Origin: Bacteroidales bacterium
GTDB lineage: Bacteria; Bacteroidota; Bacteroidia; Bacteroidales; Dysgonomonadaceae
Assembly: GCA_012728155.1 (NCBI GenBank)
Contig: JAAYFR010000439.1
Location: 1 to 7,224, forward strand
DNA length: 7,224 bases
Reading direction: 5' to 3'
This document shows positions 5,461 to 7,224 of the stretch, one piece after another. Within the stretch, counting starts at the first letter, position 1, and each line of letters starts with the position of its first letter. Below the pieces are notes generated by a model. It saw only the letters and a list, made by a program, of their open reading frames with translations, did no database searches and was not told the DNA's origin. The position numbers and the translations under genes are program-made.

Positions 5461-6987
5461 CTAATAAAGCGTTCCCGTCGATTTCTTCAAATAGAGGTTG
5501 TTTAATTTCACATCTACAGTGGCATCAAGATGTTCCGACTCGGCCGACAACCAGGCGGTTTGCGCCATCAATAAATCGGTAGAGGTGATGACACCCGCGT
5601 CAAAGCCCTCCTGAGCATAGAAGAGATTTTCTTTGGCATTTTCTACATTCTTACGGGTCATTTCCTGTTTTTTCAAGCTTTCACCAATCCGATAGCTGTT
5701 CTGTTGTATCTGCAACTCGATTTTCTCTTTCGCCTCTTCCAGCTCGAGCTTGGTTATCACCGCTTGCGTACGAGCTGCATTGAGCGTGTGCACCTTCTCC
5801 CCGAAATGGAACAGGGGCACAATGGCGGTGACGCCGACGGTGAACATGCCGTTGAATTTTTTCTCCACCCCGTTGAATGCGTTCGGGTTGGTGGTGACAT
5901 ATCCACCGGTGAGGGCAACGGAAGGCATGAAACGGGAAGCCATGATCTTGCTGTTCGATTCAGCGATGTTGTCCACTTGCGTCAGCAGCTTGATCTCAGG
6001 GCGATTGGCCCATGCCTGCTGAATAGAAACTGACGGCTGCACCTCAAACGACTCCTGGAGATCGGCATCTTTCAACACTGTAGGCTCCTCTAACGGCAGT
6101 CCACATAGCTGGTTCAATGCCATCCGCGAAAGATTTAACCCGTTTTCTGCTTTTGTCAGGGAAACATCCGCTTCGTTCAGCTTGACCTTTATCTTCAGTG
6201 CATCGGCTTTCGTGGCCATCCCCTCCTCCCGGAGCGCTTCCATATTCTTGTCGAGTTCGGCAATCAGGTTGCGGTACTCCTTTGCCAGTCTCACCTTGTT
6301 TTCTAACGATACCAGACGCCAGTAGGCCTCATCCACGTTTACCAGCAGATCTTCCCGCTTCTCCTGAACCCGTACTTCGGCGATGGCCTGGTTGGATTTG
6401 GCAATCTTATTGAGCTGCACAATCTTGCCACCCATAAAAAGGGGTTGTGCGAAACTGATGCCGCCGACGAAGATATTGTGCATGTCGAATTCCATCGCCT
6501 CCTTGGGCAGGATCGCGTGATTCTTCCATTGTAAATTTTCGGGGTTTTTTTGTGGATCGAACGGATTCCCTTGCGCATCGAGCGGGACAGGTGTGCCGTC
6601 GACCATGACAAATTTATTGTTGACGGCCGAATCGTCGAAGGTGAAGGTGCCATCCGCATTGGGAGTAGGACGGGAGGTTGGCCCGATGCCGGGACCAAAT
6701 TGACCGTTGGCATCTACCACGCCGATCGGCAAGAAGGCGTCTTCACCAAGGAGAGAGAGGCTCTTCTGATTGTAGAGGTACGACCCATACGCCGATATGT
6801 TTGGGAAAAACTGAGCAAATGCCGCTTTCGATAAGGATTGCGCCGCATGCAGATTCTCTTCCGCTACTTTTAAACTTTTATTGTTTTCGAGAGCCAGTTG
6901 CCGACACTCTTCCAAATCGACCTGCCTCTGTGCTTGAAGGGAGGCAAGAAAGCAGATGCTGCCAAGTACCAATAATAATCTCTTCAT
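5461..6987 (-). CDS. TolC family outer membrane efflux protein
   Basis: This 508-residue protein begins with a signal peptide (MKRLLLVLGSICFLASLQA, cleavage likely after Ala19), then VDLEECRQLALENN, the usual start of the first OEP repeat. Two repeats are seen: long helices at about 23-60 and 190-298, then 325-350 and 400-495. The paired strand ends read FAQPLFMGGK (179-188) and IVPLFHFGEK (389-398). FPNISAYGSY and FMPSVALTGGY mark the matching strands that enter the outer membrane. It should form a trimeric channel joining the adaptor to the outside. The first extracellular loop is very long (about 75-172, rich in Gly, Pro, Asp and Asn), while the second is about 20 residues. The Cys at 12 is not in a proper lipobox, so it is not called a lipoprotein. 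The start lacks a clear Shine-Dalgarno sequence. It is the first structural gene of the exporter operon. Confidence 0.95.
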   Translation of the reverse strand: MKRLLLVLGSICFLASLQAQRQVDLEECRQLALENNKSLKVAEENLHAAQSLSKAAFAQFFPNISAYGSYLYNQKSLSLLGEDAFLPIGVVDANGQFGPGIGPTSRPTPNADGTFTFDDSAVNNKFVMVDGTPVPLDAQGNPFDPQKNPENLQWKNHAILPKEAMEFDMHNIFVGGISFAQPLFMGGKIVQLNKIAKSNQAIAEVRVQEKREDLLVNVDEAYWRLVSLENKVRLAKEYRNLIAELDKNMEALREEGMATKADALKIKVKLNEADVSLTKAENGLNLSRMALNQLCGLPLEEPTVLKDADLQESFEVQPSVSIQQAWANRPEIKLLTQVDNIAESNSKIMASRFMPSVALTGGYVTTNPNAFNGVEKKFNGMFTVGVTAIVPLFHFGEKVHTLNAARTQAVITKLELEEAKEKIELQIQQNSYRIGESLKKQEMTRKNVENAKENLFYAQEGFDAGVITSTDLLMAQTAWLSAESEHLDATVDVKLNNLYLKKSTGTLY

Positions 6988-7036
6988 AATCTACATAGTT
7001 TATCAAAATCAGGCTATCTCTTGCAACGACATAATC

Positions 7037-7044
7037 CAAACATA
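7037..7044 (-). promoter_or_regulatory. Candidate Bacteroidota-type -7 promoter element for the exporter operon
   Basis: On the minus strand TATGTTTG matches the Bacteroidota -7 consensus TAnnTTTG at every fixed base. It would put the transcript start roughly 40 bases before the TolC-family ATG. No good TTTG -33 element lies at the expected distance; the region there is A-rich and directly abuts the dyad at 7068-7097. The missing -33 element keeps confidence low, though it would fit a promoter controlled by a bound regulator. Confidence 0.4.
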
Positions 7045-7067
7045 TTTCTCTTTTTTCATCTTTTATT

Positions 7068-7097
7068 TCGATATAGTTAGTTGAACAACTATATCGA
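7068..7097. promoter_or_regulatory. Operator-like inverted repeat between the regulator and the TolC-family gene
   Basis: Perfect 11-bp arms, TCGATATAGTT (7068-7078) and AACTATATCGA (7087-7097), flank an 8-base centre. A second, overlapping perfect 14-base palindrome, TAGTTGAACAACTA (7078-7091), is shifted by 2 bases because AGTT is repeated in tandem at 7075-7082. The site lies 39 bases after the regulator stop and 80 bases before the TolC-family start, just upstream of the candidate promoter. No U-tract follows it on the operon strand (the next bases are A-rich), so it is not a terminator. Its length and symmetry fit a dimeric winged-helix repressor such as MarR, and the truncated gene next to it is the obvious candidate to bind it. 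The binding is inferred. Confidence 0.65.
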
Positions 7098-7136
7098 TAC
7101 ATTTTGTCAAATTGGATCAATAACCTGAAAAACAAT

Positions 7137-7224
7137 TCAATATTTACTTAAATTTTGCATGATCCGTATCAACACATCTTTGGCGCCAACCAGCTCCTCA
7201 TCCGATATCTCTTTCAATGTGTGA
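7137..7224 (-). CDS. C-terminal end of a probable MarR family regulator (5' part outside window)
   Basis: Reading the minus strand from base 7223 gives 28 residues to a TGA stop at 7137-7139: HTLKEISDEELVGAKDVL, then IRIMQNLSKY. The pattern of a short Leu-x-x-(I/L)-S-(D/E)-E-E-L segment followed by an amphipathic helix ending in a polar tail is typical of the C-terminal dimerisation helix of MarR family repressors. The DNA-binding part lies outside the window, so the family call is made from the tail and from context: it is just upstream of, and on the same strand as, a TolC/HlyD/ABC-2 efflux operon, with a palindromic site between. A TetR or other regulator is possible but fits less well. 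The fragment is too short to appear as a full gene. Confidence 0.55.
   Translation of the reverse strand, partial: HTLKEISDEELVGAKDVLIRIMQNLSKY

Noticed and set aside
6931..6987. Lipoprotein signal in the TolC-family protein (Cys at residue 12)
   Set aside because: The residues before the Cys (Gly-Ser-Ile) do not fit a lipobox, and a normal signal peptidase I site (Leu-Gln-Ala, then Gln) lies at residue 19.
6878..7135. 85-codon open frame on the minus strand across the TolC-family start and the intergenic region
   Set aside because: It overlaps the signal peptide region of the TolC-family gene in another frame and covers the dyad and candidate promoter. The translation has no protein-like domain features.

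Overview
The window looks like chromosomal DNA of a Bacteroidota species, probably order Bacteroidales. The reasons are the exbB / small membrane protein / exbD / exbD gene order, the TolC family protein with a very long first extracellular loop, mostly weak or absent Shine-Dalgarno sequences, and a match to the phylum's TAnnTTTG -7 promoter element. No IS element, tRNA, rRNA or CRISPR array was seen. Almost all of the sequence is coding.

Plus strand, 1-1833: the 3' part of a TonB-energising operon. It holds the C-terminal end of an ExbB/TolQ/MotA-type proton channel subunit (cut by the window edge), a 160-residue four-helix membrane protein with a visible internal duplication, and two different ExbD proteins. 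The genes are tightly spaced. The run ends at a strong hairpin (1856-1894) that works as a terminator in both directions. No tonB gene lies between the second exbD and the terminator.

Minus strand, 7224-1960, read right to left: the tail of a probable MarR-type regulator, a 149-bp intergenic region with a near-palindromic operator-like dyad and a candidate promoter, then a TolC-family outer membrane factor, a HlyD-family periplasmic adaptor and two ABC-2 type permeases with overlapping ends. Together these would form an envelope-spanning export system running from inner membrane permease pair through adaptor to outer membrane channel, probably under the control of the upstream regulator. No ATP-binding subunit is encoded between the regulator and the end of the operon. 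This is the most interesting feature of the window: the ATPase is encoded elsewhere, is borrowed, or is not used.

The two operons converge on the shared terminator. I see no clear evidence of a wholly novel system. The items most worth a second look are the ATPase-free exporter, the operator dyad, and the duplicated membrane protein that sits between ExbB and ExbD.
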